Source: Agrostemma githago (Eukaryota; Streptophyta; Magnoliopsida; Caryophyllales; Caryophyllaceae). From it: 64,000 nt of DNA. This document shows, piece by piece, positions 13,124-25,505 of this stretch. The position numbers and the translations under genes were made by a program. Under the pieces are notes generated by a model that was given only the letters and a program-made list of their open reading frames with translations, was not told the origin of the DNA and searched no databases. Within the stretch, counting starts at the first letter, position 1; every line of letters starts with the position of its first letter. The DNA lies in the NCBI GenBank assembly GCA_958450325.1, contig OY288241.1, positions 38,616,778-38,680,777 on the forward strand. Direction: 5' to 3'.

Positions 13124-13605
13124 TGTAAGAATTATGGGTCTAATACAATATATGTGGACAACATTATTTGGACCTATTGTATTTATTAGCTATCATTAAA
13201 GTTAGCCCAAATGTGTGATTCGTCATAATTTAAATGATACGGGCTTATTTACGTCTTATAAAGTATGGGTCGGATACTATAATAGTGTGGAGACCCATTA
13301 GGGCTTTAAGGGATGCATGATGGGCGTATCAACTAAGGCGGCTAATATAGGTCACCAGGGTTTCACACCCCTCCCTATATATAGTCAGGGTTATGGTCCC
13401 TGACAGCACACTTTTGACCTAATCTCACATATATCCCATCGGTATGGAGAAACCCAAATAGCGAGTGTGTCTGTTAGAAGACCATAATCGGGTAATTCCA
13501 ATTCCACCTCCCTTCCCCAATTGAATTTGGTACGCTTCCGCTATTCGGTTTTATACCAATTAATTTAGTATGAAGTTTCAGTCGTGGGTCAGATTAAATC
13601 TAACA
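13124..13605 (+). mobile_element. Solo LTR (482 bp) inside transposon copy 1
   Basis: Starts TGTAAGAATTATGGG, ends AAATCTAACA, and is flanked by TGCAG at 13119-13123 and 13606-13610. The sibling repeat at about 18204-18235 shows the empty site CATGCAGTTGTAGAG without interruption, which confirms the boundaries. A TATA-like TATATATA lies at about 13373. It is probably left by LTR-LTR recombination of a full element. The LTR family is unknown (small Copia-like is a guess). Confidence 0.85.
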
Positions 13606-13680
13606 TGCAGTTGTAGAGTCATTGTAGTCATATATTCAGTTGTGTTGTGTGATTTAGATTGATTGTGTGTTTTGTTGCAG

Positions 13681-13834
13681 CGAAATAGTTGGTGGAAAGA
13701 GTATTGTTGGTAAAAGGGGCGGTGGGAAGAAAAAGGTCGTGGAAGATACAACGACCGACCACGTAATTGGACAATGTATTGTTGCGCACGTACCGGAGAC
13801 CATCGTTAAGCTCTTGTGTGTTTATGTGAGATAA
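13681..13834 (+). pseudogene. Terminal exon of an unidentified transposon-borne gene, copy 1
   Basis: After a good splice acceptor (TGTTTTGTTGCAG ending at 13680) there is an open exon, read from GAA at 13682 to TAA at 13832-13834. It encodes 50 residues beginning EIVGGKSIVGKRGGGKKKVV. The middle is lysine/glycine-rich and the end is hydrophobic (IVKLLCVYVR). A second copy at 18544-18697 has the same length and acceptor and differs only by substitutions. I do not recognise the family. Either the C terminus of the transposon's own protein or a captured host exon would fit. No upstream exon or donor was identified, and the solo LTR lies in the presumed intron. Confidence 0.5.
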
Positions 13835-14060
13835 AATATTTGCTTTAGGATGAACGTACTATGTGTAAATGATGTTTGGTGGGTTGGAATGTTTTTATGT
13901 TTGACGTACTATATGTAAAGGATGGACTTTGTCCAATGTAAATATATTTTCATCGCTATTTTCTGGTTTCATAATTAATCACGCGAGGTCTATAGCAAAA
14001 TCACTTATCCTTCCACCTGTGTGACTATACAACATAATCTCTGTGACTATACGACTAAAT

Positions 14061-14620
14061 TATACTCGTACTTATTTATACTTCAATCATCATTAGCAAA
14101 GATGATTACATACACTAATCACTACAAGAATTTGTGTGATTCTACAATACAATGACTCTACAACTGCATGATTGTACAGCATAATGAGTGTGATTGTACA
14201 ACTTTAACTGTGTGACTATGCAACATAAACTGTGTGATCCTAAAACATAATGACTGTGATCCTACAACATAACGAGTATGACTATACAACTTCAACTGTG
14301 TGACTATACAACATAATCTCTATGACTATACAACTAAATTATACTCGTACTTATTTACACTTCAATCATCATTAGCAAAGATGATTACATACACTAATCA
14401 CTACAAGAATTTGTGTGATTCTACAATACAATGACTCTACAACTGCATGATTGTACAGCATAATGAGTGTGATTGTACAACTTTAACTGTGTGACTATGC
14501 AACATAAACTGTGTGATCCTAAAACATAATGACTGTGATCCTACAACATAACGAGTATGACTATACAACTTCAACTGTGTGACTATACAACATAATCTCT
14601 ATGACTATACAACTAAATTA
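14061..14620. repeat. 280 bp direct tandem duplication
   Basis: Two almost identical units (about 14061-14340 and 14341-14620) start ATACTCGTACTTATTTA, followed by a partial third to about 14700. Each contains several ACAACATAATGAGTGTGA-type units. Confidence 0.85.
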
Positions 14621-14926
14621 TACTCGTACTTATTTACACTTCAATCATCATTAGCAAAGATGATTACATACACTAATCACTGCAAGAATTTGTGTGATTC
14701 TACAATATAATGAGTGTGACTATACAATATAATGAGTGTGACTGTACAACCTAAAGTGTGTGACTACAAAACTGAAACCGTAAAATGGAAAATAAAAGTC
14801 ATATAGTCAATTATTCTTCAATCATCATTTGCAAAGTCACATTCATAATTAGAAAGATGATTATACATACCATTTAGAACAAATTATCTAAACATTCATT
14901 AAATATTCAACCTTCATTTTAATCTT

Positions 14927-15032
14927 CGCAACAATACATTGTCCAATTACGCGATCGATCGCTGTATCTTCCACGACCTTCTTCTTCCCACCGCCCCTTT
15001 TACCAACATTCCTCTTTCCACCAATCATTTCG
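14927..15032 (-). pseudogene. Truncated copy of the terminal exon
   Basis: Reads on the minus strand from the same acceptor (15033) and encodes EMIGGKRNVGKRGGGKKKVV and onward. The homology stops near 14930, where the sequence changes to other repeat DNA, so the last third of the exon is lost. Confidence 0.6.
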
Positions 15033-16271
15033 CTGCAACAAAACACACAATCAATCTAAATTACACATACAACTGAATATGTGACTACAATGAGTGTACA
15101 GCTGCGTGATTGTACAACATAATGAGTGTGACTATACAACTTTAACTGTGTGACTGTACAACATAAACGGTGTGATCTTACAACATAATGACTGTGATCC
15201 TACAACATAACGAGTATGACTATACAACTTCAACTGTGTGACTATATAACATAATCTCTGTGACTATACAACTAAATTATAACATTAATTAAATATTCAA
15301 TCTTCATTCATTCATACTCAACCTTCATTTTAATCCATATTTAATCTTCATTTTTTTTTGGATAATGAAGATGAATAATTTTATCAATACAAAAAAAAGG
15401 TATGAAAAGTAAAACAAGCATGAAGATGAAGATGATTCAACGAATGATACCTTAATCCCAAGGTATTCTACAGCTGCGTGATTCTACAACATAGCGAGTG
15501 TGACTATACAGCATAATGAGTATGACTATACAACTGAATATGTGACTACAATGAGTGTACATCTGCGTGATTCTACAACATAATGAGTGTGACTGTACAG
15601 CATAATGAGTGTGACTGTACAGCATAATGAGTGTGACTTTGCAATTCTGCAAAAACATTACGCACTAAATGACTTGTTCATCTTCATCTTCATCTTCAAG
15701 CTCCATTCATCCCACAAAAAAATAACAACTTCATCTTCAAACTCCATCTGAAAGATGAAGTTGTTCTTTTTTTTTTAGATAATGAAGATGAATAATTTTA
15801 TAAATACCAAAAAAAAGACATGAAAAATAAAAAGAAACATGAAGATGAAGATGAAGATGAAGCACGAAAATGAAGATGAAGATGAAGATGAAGATGATGA
15901 AGATGAACATACCTTCGTATGATGATCAAAGTTACTGACGGAGTATGTTGGGTTAAAAACGCAATATGGTCGGAGTAGTTGACGGAGTATGGTCGGAGTT
16001 ATTAATGGTGATTATTTGTTGGGGTTTTGTTAGAGAAAGATAAATTGAGTTGAGAAATGAATTGAAAATGAGGGGATTGGGAAGTGTATGAGGGAAGTAA
16101 TGTAGGGATTGATTTGGGTGAGGGGATGTTTCCTCTCTCCACTACTGTTGTGTCAGTTTATTGTCTTTTTTTTTAATTGAACCCCATCCATCCACCATCC
16201 ATCTTAGGGTGAATGGATGGAGGGGATCAACACTAAGGGAGAGTTGGAGAGTTAGTAACTCCCTTGATCCC

Positions 16272-16446
<175 letters not shown>

Positions 16447-17750
16447 GGATCAGGGGAGTTAGCAACTCTTGGAGAGTTGCTTAGTGTTGATCCCCTCCAT
16501 CCATTCATCCTAATATGGATGGTGGATGGATGGGGTTCAATTATTAAAAAAAAAGGGAAACAATGAACTGACATAGCAGAAGTGGAGAGAGGGAAACATC
16601 CCCTCATCCAAATCAATCCCTACATTACTTCCCTCATACACTTCCCAATCCCCTCATTTTCAATTCATTTATCAACTCAATTCATCTCTCTCTAACAAAA
16701 CCCCAACAAATAATCACCATTAATAACTCCGACCACACCATTAATAACTCCGACCATACTCCGTCAACTACTCCGACCATACTCCGTCAACTACTCCGAC
16801 CATACTGCGTTTTTAACCCAACATACTCCGTCAGTAACTTCGATCATCATACGAAGGTATCTTCATCTTCATCTTCATCTTCATGCTTCTTTTTCTTCAT
16901 CATCTTCATATTCATATTCATCTTCATCTTCATCTTCATGCTTCTTTTTCTTGATCATCTTCATATTCATCTTCATATTCATCATCTTTATTTTTCATAT
17001 CTTTTTTTTTTGTATTTATAAAATTATTTATCTTTATTATCCACAAAAAAAAAGAACAACTTCATCTTTAAGATGGAATTTGAAGATGAAGTTGTTCTTT
17101 TTTTGTGGGATGAATGAATGTTGAAGATGAAGATGAACAAGTTATTTAGTGCGTAATGTTCTTACAGAATTGCAAGACCACACACTTTTAGTTGTACAGT
17201 CACACTCATTATGTTGTAGAATCACGCAGCTGTACACTCATTGTAGTCACATATTAAGTTGTATAGTCACACTCATTATGATGTATAGTCACACTCTTTA
17301 TGTTGTAGAATCACTCAGCTGTAGAATACCTTCACAATCATTTCATCTTCATGCTTGTTTTACTTTTCATACTTTTTTTTTGTATTTATAAAATTATTTA
17401 TCTTCATTATCCAAAAAAAATGAAGATTAAATATGGATTAAAATGAAGGTTGAATATGAATGAATGAAGATTGAATATTTAATGAATGTTATAATTTGTA
17501 TAGTCACACAGTTGAAGCTGTAGACTACCACGTTATAACATATTAAGTGTGACTGTCTATCATATTTAGTGTGACTGTCTATCATATTAAGTGTGACTGT
17601 CACATCCACGTTATAACATAATACAACGTGTGACTGTCTATCATATTAAGTGTGACTACCACGTTATAACTGTGTGACTGTCCATCATATAGAGTGTGGT
17701 TGTGACATTACAACTATATAACTTTTCAAATTAACAAACCAAACAAAAAA

Positions 17751-18005
17751 ATGGAATTCCAAATGCAAGATACCAAATATATATGTATGTACTCATCTTA
17801 CCTCCTGCATGTTGAACATAAATTTTCGACCGGACATTTTCGAGCACATACGAATCTTCAAGGAACAACACCATTGGAGCATGGAGATGTAGAGGGTTTA
17901 GTTATTTTGCACCATTGGAGCATGGTTTCTTTATATTTATTATTGTTGGTATTTTGTATGGTTGTTATACTTATGATTGTTATATTTCTCAACAGCGACT
18001 GTTGA
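17751..18005 (+). other. Unrecognised 84-residue open frame
   Basis: Starts with ATG in a unique stretch between repeat arrays of copy 2. The C terminus is hydrophobic (SLYLLLLVFCMVVILMIVIF), which could be a membrane segment. I see no family match and no counterpart in copy 1. It may be chance. Confidence 0.2.
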
Positions 18006-18543
18006 GATGAATGTGTGCATTGCAAGATTGATAGTGTGTAATATAGGGTTTCTTTTTATCACACAGTTGTATAGTCACAGAGATTATGTTGTATAGTCAC
18101 ACAGTTGAAGTTGTATAGTCATACTCGTTATGTTGTAGGATCATACAGTTTATGTTGTATAGTCACACAGTTAAAGTTGTATAGTCACACTCATTATGCT
18201 GTACAATCATGCAGTTGTAGAGTCATTGTATTGTAGAATCACACAAATTCTTGCAGTGATTAGTGTATGTAATCATCTTTGCTAATGATGATTGAAGTAT
18301 AAATAAGTACGAGTATAATTTAGTTGTATAGTCACAGAGATTATGTTGTATAGTCACACAGGTGGAAGGATAAGTGATTTTGCTATAGACCTCGCGTGAT
18401 TAATTATGAAACCAGAAAATAGCGATGAAAATATATTTACATTGGACAAAGTCCATCCTTTACATATAGTACGTCAAACATAAAAACATACTAACCCACC
18501 AAACATCATTTACACATAGTAAGTTCATCCTAAAGCAAATATT

Positions 18544-18697
18544 TTATCTCACATAAACACACAAGAGATTAACGATGGTCTCCGGTACGTGCGCAATAAT
18601 ACATTGTCCAATTACGTGGTCGGTCGTTGTATCTTCCACGACCTTCTTCTTCCCGCCGCCTCTTTTACCAACATTCCTCTTTCCACCAACTATTTCG
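18544..18697 (-). pseudogene. Terminal exon of an unidentified transposon-borne gene, copy 2
   Basis: Minus-strand counterpart of 13681-13834: 154 bp, acceptor ..GTTTTGTTGTAG just upstream, TAA at 18544-18546. The reading frame is kept. The visible residue changes are few (S-I to R-N, V to I, K to N) and no indel is seen. The flanking presumed 3' UTR is also conserved to about 18370. Confidence 0.5.
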
Positions 18698-21146
18698 CTA
18701 CAACAAAACACACAATCAATCTAAATCACACAACACAACTGAATATATGACTACAATGACTCTACAACTGCATGATTGTATAGCATAATGAGTGTGACTA
18801 TACAACTTCAACTGTGTGACTATACGAATCAGAGCAAATTATTTAAACATTCATTAAATATTCAACTTTCTTTCATCCATATTCAACCTTCATTTTTTTT
18901 TTGTGAATAATGAAGATAAATAATATTATAAATACCAAAAAAAAGAAGGAATGAAAAATAAAACAAGCATGAGGATGAAGATGATTAATTATTTTAAAGA
19001 TGCTCCAAAAAGATAAAAACAAAATACCTGAAAATCATCGAGGTTCGGAAGTAGGGATTTGACGAACGTGGAAACTTGAATGTAGATAAAAAAATACCTG
19101 AAAAAAGTCACACAATTTAAGTTGTATAGTCACACACTTTAAGTTGTACAGTCACACTCAGTATGTTGCATAGTCACACTCATTATGTTGTAGAATCACG
19201 CAGCTGTAGAATACCTTGGGATTAGGGTATCATGCGTTTAACCATCTTCATTTTCATGCTTGTTTTATTTTTCATACCTTTTTTTTGTATTTATAAAATT
19301 ATTCATCTTCACTATCCAAAAAAAAATGAAAGTTGAATATATATGGATGAATGAACGACTATGACTTTAAATAAATGAAAATATCTAAACATTCATTAAA
19401 TATTCAACATCCATTCATCCATATTCAACCTTCATTTTTTTTTGGATAATGAAGATGAATAATTTTATAAATACAAAAACAAGTATGAAAAGTAAAACAA
19501 GCATGAAGATGAAGATGATTCAATGAATGATACCATAATCCCAAGGTATTCTACAGCTGCGTGATTCTACAACATAGCGAGTGTGACTATACAGCATAAT
19601 GAGTATGACTATACAACTGAATATGTGACTACAATGAGTGTACATCTGCGTGATTCTACAACATAATGAGTGTGACTTTGCAATTCTGTAAAAACATTAC
19701 GCACTAAATGACTTGTTCATCTTCATCTTCATCTTCATCTTCATCTTCAAGCTCCATTCATCCCACAAAAAAAATAACTTCATCTACAAACTTCATCTTA
19801 AAGATGAAGTTGTTCTTTTTTTTAGACAATGAAGATGAATAATTTTATAAATACCAAAAAAAAATATGAAAAATAAAAAGAAGTTTGAAGAAGATGAAGA
19901 TGATCGAAGATGAAGATGAGAATGAAGAAGAACAACTTCATCTTCAAACTCCATCTCATCCCACAAAAAAAGAACAACTTCATCTTCAAACTTCATCTTA
20001 AAGATGAAGTTGTTCTTTTTTTTTAGACAATGAAGATGAATAATTTTATAAATACCAAAAAAAAAGATATGAAAAATAAAAAGAAGTTTGAAGAAGATGA
20101 AGATGATCGAAGATGAAGATGAGGATGAAGAAGAAGCTAAAAAAATGAAGATGATCAAAGTTTATGCATAAACATACCTTGGTATAATTATCCGTCATGT
20201 TGTGTTAAAAACGGAGTATGATCGGAGTTGTTGACGGAGTATGGCCGGAGTTATTAATGGAGCTTATTTGATGGAGTTTTGATAGGGAGAGATGGATTGA
20301 ATTAGGGAAATGAATTGAAAAGGAGAGGAGGGAAGTAATGAAGAAGAGAGAGTTTGATTGAGGAGAGGATGCTCCCCTCTCTTCACTGCTGCGAAGTGTG
20401 ATTGAGGTTGAGGGTTCCTTCCCTCTCTCCACTGCTGCTTGTCAGTTTGTTGTCTCCTTCTTTTTTTTTACACATCATCTATCTAAGCCATCAATTCAAC
20501 CCAAGATCAAGGGCCAAAAACACAACTTCCCAACTTCCCACTTTTCACCAAACTCCTTTGATCCATTTTCTATATATATATATATATATATACATACATA
20601 CATACACGGTATTAAAATGTTAAATGTTGGTGTACATAAATAAAATGTTAGAATGCGAATGAATAAAAAGTTAGTAACAAAAAATTAAAATGTTAGTTAA
20701 CGATAAAAATAAATGTTAGTGTTAGTTAATAATAATAATAATAGTAATAATAATAATAATAATTGTATATATATATATATATATATATATAATCGAAAAG
20801 AAGAGAGAAAGGAGAAAGAGATGTCGGGATTTAAATTACACCCTCAACCTACATGCTTAATATGACCTCGAAAACGGACTCGTAATAGCGACGTGAGCGC
20901 GGGAGTGTCGAGGATGTAAGTAGAGTTATGGTGTGTGTATGGTTAGGGAGAGGATGCTCTTAGGTCTTGAGTTTTGATCTCGGGATTTTGAATTTGTGTA
21001 TATGTGTGTGTCGATGATGGATGATCGAATATTGAGGTGATATGAGGTGAAGATGTAGTGTAAAATGTGATGTTGCTTAGGGTTTTTAAGGTTGTGAAAA
21101 GTTGATGGGTGATTGGAAGAGTTGTGAAATAAATTGATGTGATGGG

Positions 21147-21154
21147 TATTTATA
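21147..21154 (-). promoter_or_regulatory. Probable LTR TATA box (minus strand)
   Basis: TATAAATA on the minus strand, 22 bp downstream (in the direction of transcription) of a palindrome cluster. The equivalent place in the other LTR (about 44504) is weakened to TATTTACA on the plus strand. Confidence 0.55.
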
Positions 21155-21176
21155 AGGAGGACCCCGGTTTAGGGTC

Positions 21177-21283
21177 ACTCGATCGAGTGGTGTAAGTGCA
21201 CTCGATCGAGTGCCCGGTTCAAACCCGGTTCAGCCGGTTCACAGACTCACTCGATCGAGTGGGCCTGAACCACTCGATCGAGT
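21177..21283. repeat. Palindrome cluster upstream of the outer LTR TATA box
   Basis: ACTCGATCGAGT at 21177, 21200, 21249 and 21272 (pair spacing 23 bp). The matching cluster in the other LTR (44528-44612) lacks one unit. Confidence 0.9.
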
Positions 21284-21681
21284 GGGTCAAACCGGTTGGA
21301 GGCTAAATAGGGGAAGATTTGTTGACTTTTTTAAATTAGATTTGGTAGTTGATGCTAGCTTCTAGAAGCGAATGTAGCTGATTTTATGTGTCGGATTCGT
21401 CTTTGACCGGGTTTTGAACCGGTCGCTAAAAGACGGTTTTATTTTCGGTGTCGGTTTTGGCCCAAATTAGTCTCATTTTATTGGAAACGATCCACTGGGC
21501 CTGCTGGGCCTGAATTTGAGGTCGGTTTTGAGAGATCTGCACTCCGCTAAATGCCCACGTCGGATACTATTGGTTCCGAGTCCGTATTCGAGCGTATTAA
21601 GTCACGTTTACGTCCGATCATCATCGGGTGTTTTGTCGGGAACTGCCATAGACACTAGAAGGCAAAATGCGGGTGTCTACA

Positions 21682-22904
21682 GAGCCCCCACTCTGACTGA
21701 GGCTTGGACAAGGCGAAAGTTAGAGTAGTTACCAGGCCAATCGAGGATTATGACCTGGCAGCCTTCCGGTCGGGTCATTTAGAGTCCATTAGACTCGCGT
21801 GAAGGGCTCGCCAGCCATAAGAAAAAGGTCATACTTGTCCTGCTGATTGATAGATCCGTGGGGAGTTGGACTTGACTTTGAAGTCCTAGGTGTACCTGTA
21901 TTTGCATGTACTATATAGGTGAAACACCAACTCACGCTGGGTTAAAGTAGCTGCGCGGGGACTTGCTTCTGAAGTCTTGGGTGTACCCGTATGCCAACAC
22001 ATCACGTCTTGGATGTAGCATTCCAGGAGAAACACCGCCTTTATTTGATGTTCCGTTGGGAAGCACTAGCTGGTACCTGAAATGTTAGATACATAGGCAG
22101 AAATAGCAGGCATAGTAGATAGCAAGATAGCATATAGGAAATGCAGTTAACACCTATAGACTGGCTAGCGTTGGGGAAAATGATTTTCGCTTTATTTTGA
22201 AATCGAAGTCCTGAAAGCAACTCACGTGCTAGGAGATAGGTTTTTAAAATTGAAAGGGTTAGAAAAGAAATTTTAGATAGACCAAAATTTGACCTTGTCG
22301 AAAAGGATTTTCTCAAATGGCTAAGTTTTGCAAATCTCAAAGCGGAAATTTGAGGAGAGAGGCACCGACAGACTCGACTCTGGACGCGACAGGACGACGA
22401 GTTGACAGACACGACTTGGGCTCTCGAAGGGGTTGGACTGTGACTCGGTAGGGGGTGGGCCACCTAAGATGACAAGACTCTTAAGTTGCGCTATTTCGTA
22501 GCCTAGGCGAGTGACAACACGGTCGAATCCTTGAAATGGGAAAGATATATAGTAGGGGGATTGCGGTAGTCTGTAATGAGACTATTTCTGCAGTAACAAT
22601 GATGTAATCTGGTGCTCTTTTGAATTTTTGTTTTTGGGATACGTTCCCAAAGCAGGTGTTGCTTCGTGTCTCTGACGGATTCTCGTCTTCAACTAAGCCG
22701 AGTACTAGGACACGCTATAGAAAGGTGGCTAGTTTTTGAAAATCATTTGGATTATGTGAGTGGATGAGAGTCTTCTGCCTAAGAGAAGCCCCCAGGACGA
22801 CAAAGCTAGCTGTTGAGAACATGACAGTGTCGTGATAGGAATGATGGTGCTTTTTGAATTTGTGTCAATGTGAGTGGTTGTGCCCTTGTTGAAAGGCTGC
22901 CTAT
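21682..22904 (-). mobile_element. Outer Tat element, internal 3' region
   Basis: Next to the LTR is the minus-strand polypurine tract (the plus strand reads GAGCCCCCACTCTGAC at 21682). The following 120 bp match the inner element's sequence before its 3' LTR (35690-35820, reversed). No coding sequence is recognised. A 140-codon minus frame at 22041-22463 has no family resemblance. It ends at the insertion point of the inner element, with CCTAT at 22900-22904. Confidence 0.75.
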
Positions 22905-23281
22905 TGTAGACACCCGCATTTTGACTGCCAGGTGTCTGTAGCAGTTTCCAAAAAATACCCGATGATGATCGGACACTAACGTGTTTTACGCGCTCGAATA
23001 TGGGCTCAAAATCTGTAGTTGCTGGCTTGGGCATTTACGGAGTGAAAATATCACAAAACTGACCTCAAATCTAGGCCCAGTGGGTCGTTTCCATTCAAAC
23101 AAGACTAATTTGGGTCAAAAACGACACCGAAAATAAAACCGACTTTTAGCGATTGGATCAACCCCGGTCAATGCCGTTTCCGAGACACATAAAAACAGCC
23201 ACATAAACATCAAAAACTCATCCCAAATACAAAACCCATCTCGAGGTCCAAAACATTGGACCCACGCGCCCCAGCTGACCC

Positions 23282-23384
23282 ACTCGATCGAGTGCTCAGC
23301 CCACTCGATCGAGTGGGCCCTCATTCAAGCCCGGCTGCAGACGCTTGGGCCACTCGACCGAGTCAAGGGGCTACTCGGTCGAGT
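23282..23384. repeat. Palindrome cluster upstream of the TATA box
   Basis: ACTCGATCGAGT at 23282 and 23303 (21 bp apart). ACTCGACCGAGT at 23352 and ACTCGGTCGAGT at 23373 (21 bp apart, reverse complements of each other). It ends 29 bp before the TATA box. The 3' LTR keeps only one copy of the first pair. Confidence 0.9.
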
Positions 23385-23413
23385 AACTCTAGACGGTGTA
23401 CATGGGCAATGCC

Positions 23414-23421
23414 TATATATA
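23414..23421 (+). promoter_or_regulatory. LTR TATA box
   Basis: TATATATA within GCCTATATATACATC, repeated in the 3' LTR near 36311. It precedes a run of AAACCCTAA (telobox-like) motifs expected in the transcript leader. Confidence 0.6.
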
Positions 23422-24469
23422 CATCCCCATGCACACACTTCAAGACATGGATTCAACCCTAATAAAACCCTAATCAAACCCTAATCTCACACTTGCAAAC
23501 CCTAACCCTAGTACTTAGGAGACAAACCTTAAACCACCACAACTCAACTTACATCTCGATACTCCCGTGCTAGCCCCAACTACGAGTCCCGTCCGAGCAG
23601 TAGAAACATGTAGGTTGAGGGTGCCAAATCCCATCTTTTCTCTCTTCTCCTTCTTTCTCGCGTCATTCGTCGTCGTAGTTGTCGTTTTTTTATTTTTTTT
23701 ATCGTCATTATCGCGTTATAATATCGTTAATATCACTAGTATTAAAAAGCATTAAAATACTTGTGGAATTGTGTCGAGTGCGAAGGATGTCGGAATAAGG
23801 AAACCCAAATATACAAGGGTATTGCACCCAGCGTTGCCGGTCGCTTATCCCGACACCCCTAGCATTTGATTATTGAAACAAGTCAACTTAAACAATAATA
23901 TTTATTTCGTTCGCATCATCATTCAATCGCATATTTCATCGATTTTCTAAAAACTATTTTCGAAACATATTTTTTTTATAAGGGTCGAAACCTGTTGACG
24001 CGGATCCGACATCACACAATCCTTAGGGATTTATTACGATGTCGGGAAGCCGAGGGAATCAAGTCTTTTAATTCAAGCATCGATCTATTAGATTCGATAC
24101 CAATTCTGTAATTGGATGTTGAATCTAACGATCTAGTCAAATAAATTAACTAACGCGATTTTCGTTGATGCTAAAATAATTGTCATACAATTCGTTAGAA
24201 TTGCGACACTATTAAACGCGGAGGAAATATATTCATATCGTGTTACTTAACTTAAAACGACTTAAAGCATTTTTTTAAGTTTTCACTCCATTATTCCATA
24301 TCGATTCAATAATCGAATAAGGGATATGACGAGTATCGAAGTTAAGTTTCAAGTATAAATTCCACAATATTTATGCCCGATTCAACAAACTCACCGAGTT
24401 ATAATAATCAAAGAGCAATTTCAAAATCAACAGCGAGTTGCAAAGCGAACTCTGGTTCCTACAGGGGGC

Positions 24470-24690
24470 ACTCGATCGAGTGCCTATCCCACTCGGTCGA
24501 GTGGCACCCCAAAAACCAAGACAAAATGCTTTTTCGACCTCCACTCGGTCGAGTCTCGCAATGACTCGATCGAGTGGCAACGTACTCGGCCAAGTTGGTC
24601 AATAAATTGATCGAGTAAGGTCTAAAATACGGGACAGACGCTTTTTTCGAGGACCACTCGGTCGAGTCCGTCAATGACTCAATCGAGTGG
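24470..24690. repeat. Second palindrome cluster in the inner 5' LTR
   Basis: Starts at 24470, 24491, 24543, 24564, 24584 and 24605, then two more near 24656 and 24677. Most steps are 20-21 bp. Variants include ACTCGGTCGAGT and worn forms such as ACTCGGCCAAGT. The 3' LTR has the same cluster at 37337-37557. Confidence 0.85.
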
Positions 24691-25487
24691 CCTTATCACG
24701 ACAAATACCGTGAGTCCTATAGTGTCATTCGAGTATCGTTATTTCTTTTTATGACTTAGGTCAACACGTGTCTAATCAATCACGTGAAACATCAGTTTTC
24801 AAAACTTTGCATCAATCTATTTACGTCATTCTATATCATTCTATATTATCCGCAAACCGTTATTATCCTTATGCCGTTACTAGCAAGTTTGTTACTTTTC
24901 TTGTTGATTTATTTGTTTATTTTATTGTACTAAAATGAACCTTCGCATGCTAAATTTAACTTCGACGTTAGAATTAGTTGCAATAAATCGACATAGAAAC
25001 CCTTTCAATTTCTCGCATGTTTAGGGAAAATAATGTCCGCGTATCATTTTCACCGAACTACTAACGTGTGTATTAGAAAGTCACTCGATATCTTAGTAGA
25101 GGCCGCCAATGTGCGGGCGAGGTTGGGTGTCCTTTGTGGGCTTTCCAACACGTACCCTCACCCCTTACTCAGAACCTCGGTTTCCGGATGCCCGAAACCG
25201 TTGGCGCACGAGAGTCATTCAGTACACGATAACCGGTAGTGACGGTATCGGTATCGCATTGCAAAGGGACGAGCCCAATAAACTCTGATATCAGAAATGG
25301 GCCGTATTTTGTATATGGCCCACTACGACATAGAGTTGGTTCGAACGGGCCCAAACTCCCACAAAGTTCGGTGGCGACTCCACTTAGATTTAAATTTCAA
25401 TTCGATCCATTCTCATATGGAGATTCATTCGCCTCCCCAAACCCACGCGTGGCCGCGTCGGGGTGGACCTATGTCATGTCCACAATT

Positions 25488-25505
25488 TGGCGACTCCGCT
25501 GGGGA
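25488..25505 (+). other. Primer binding site of the inner Tat element
   Basis: TGGCGACTCCGCTGGGGA lies 3 bp after the LTR. The same site in reverse is at 42127-42144 for the outer element. The cognate tRNA was not determined. Confidence 0.8.

Larger units (their letters stand above)
20571..21681 (-). mobile_element. Outer Tat-family element, 3' LTR, proximal portion
   Basis: Resumes the LTR after the 9.5 kb insertion (TATATA..CATACACGGTATTAAAATG) and ends GGTGTCTACA at 21681. It matches 43919-44999. Read on the minus strand it starts TGTAGACACCCGCATTTTG, like the inner element. It contains a TATA box, four palindromes and small (TAA)n and (TA)n tracts (20728-20791). Confidence 0.85.
22905..25484 (+). 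repeat. Inner Tat element 5' LTR (2580 bp)
   Basis: TG..CA ends (TGTAGACACCCGCATTTTG to ATGTCATGTCCACA). Contains a TATA box at 23414-23421, AACCCTAA repeats just downstream (23455-23510), and two palindrome clusters (23282-23384 and 24470-24690). It differs from the 3' LTR by many substitutions and small indels, including about 22 bp present only here near 23905. Confidence 0.9.

Noticed and set aside
22041..22463. 140-codon minus frame in the outer Tat element
   Set aside because: Ser-rich, no family likeness, no conserved counterpart in the inner element.
24470..24690. CRISPR-like array from repeated palindromes with variable spacers
   Set aside because: Motif only 12 bp, spacers 8-11 bp, location in LTRs of plant retrotransposons and no cas genes. 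The likeness is superficial.
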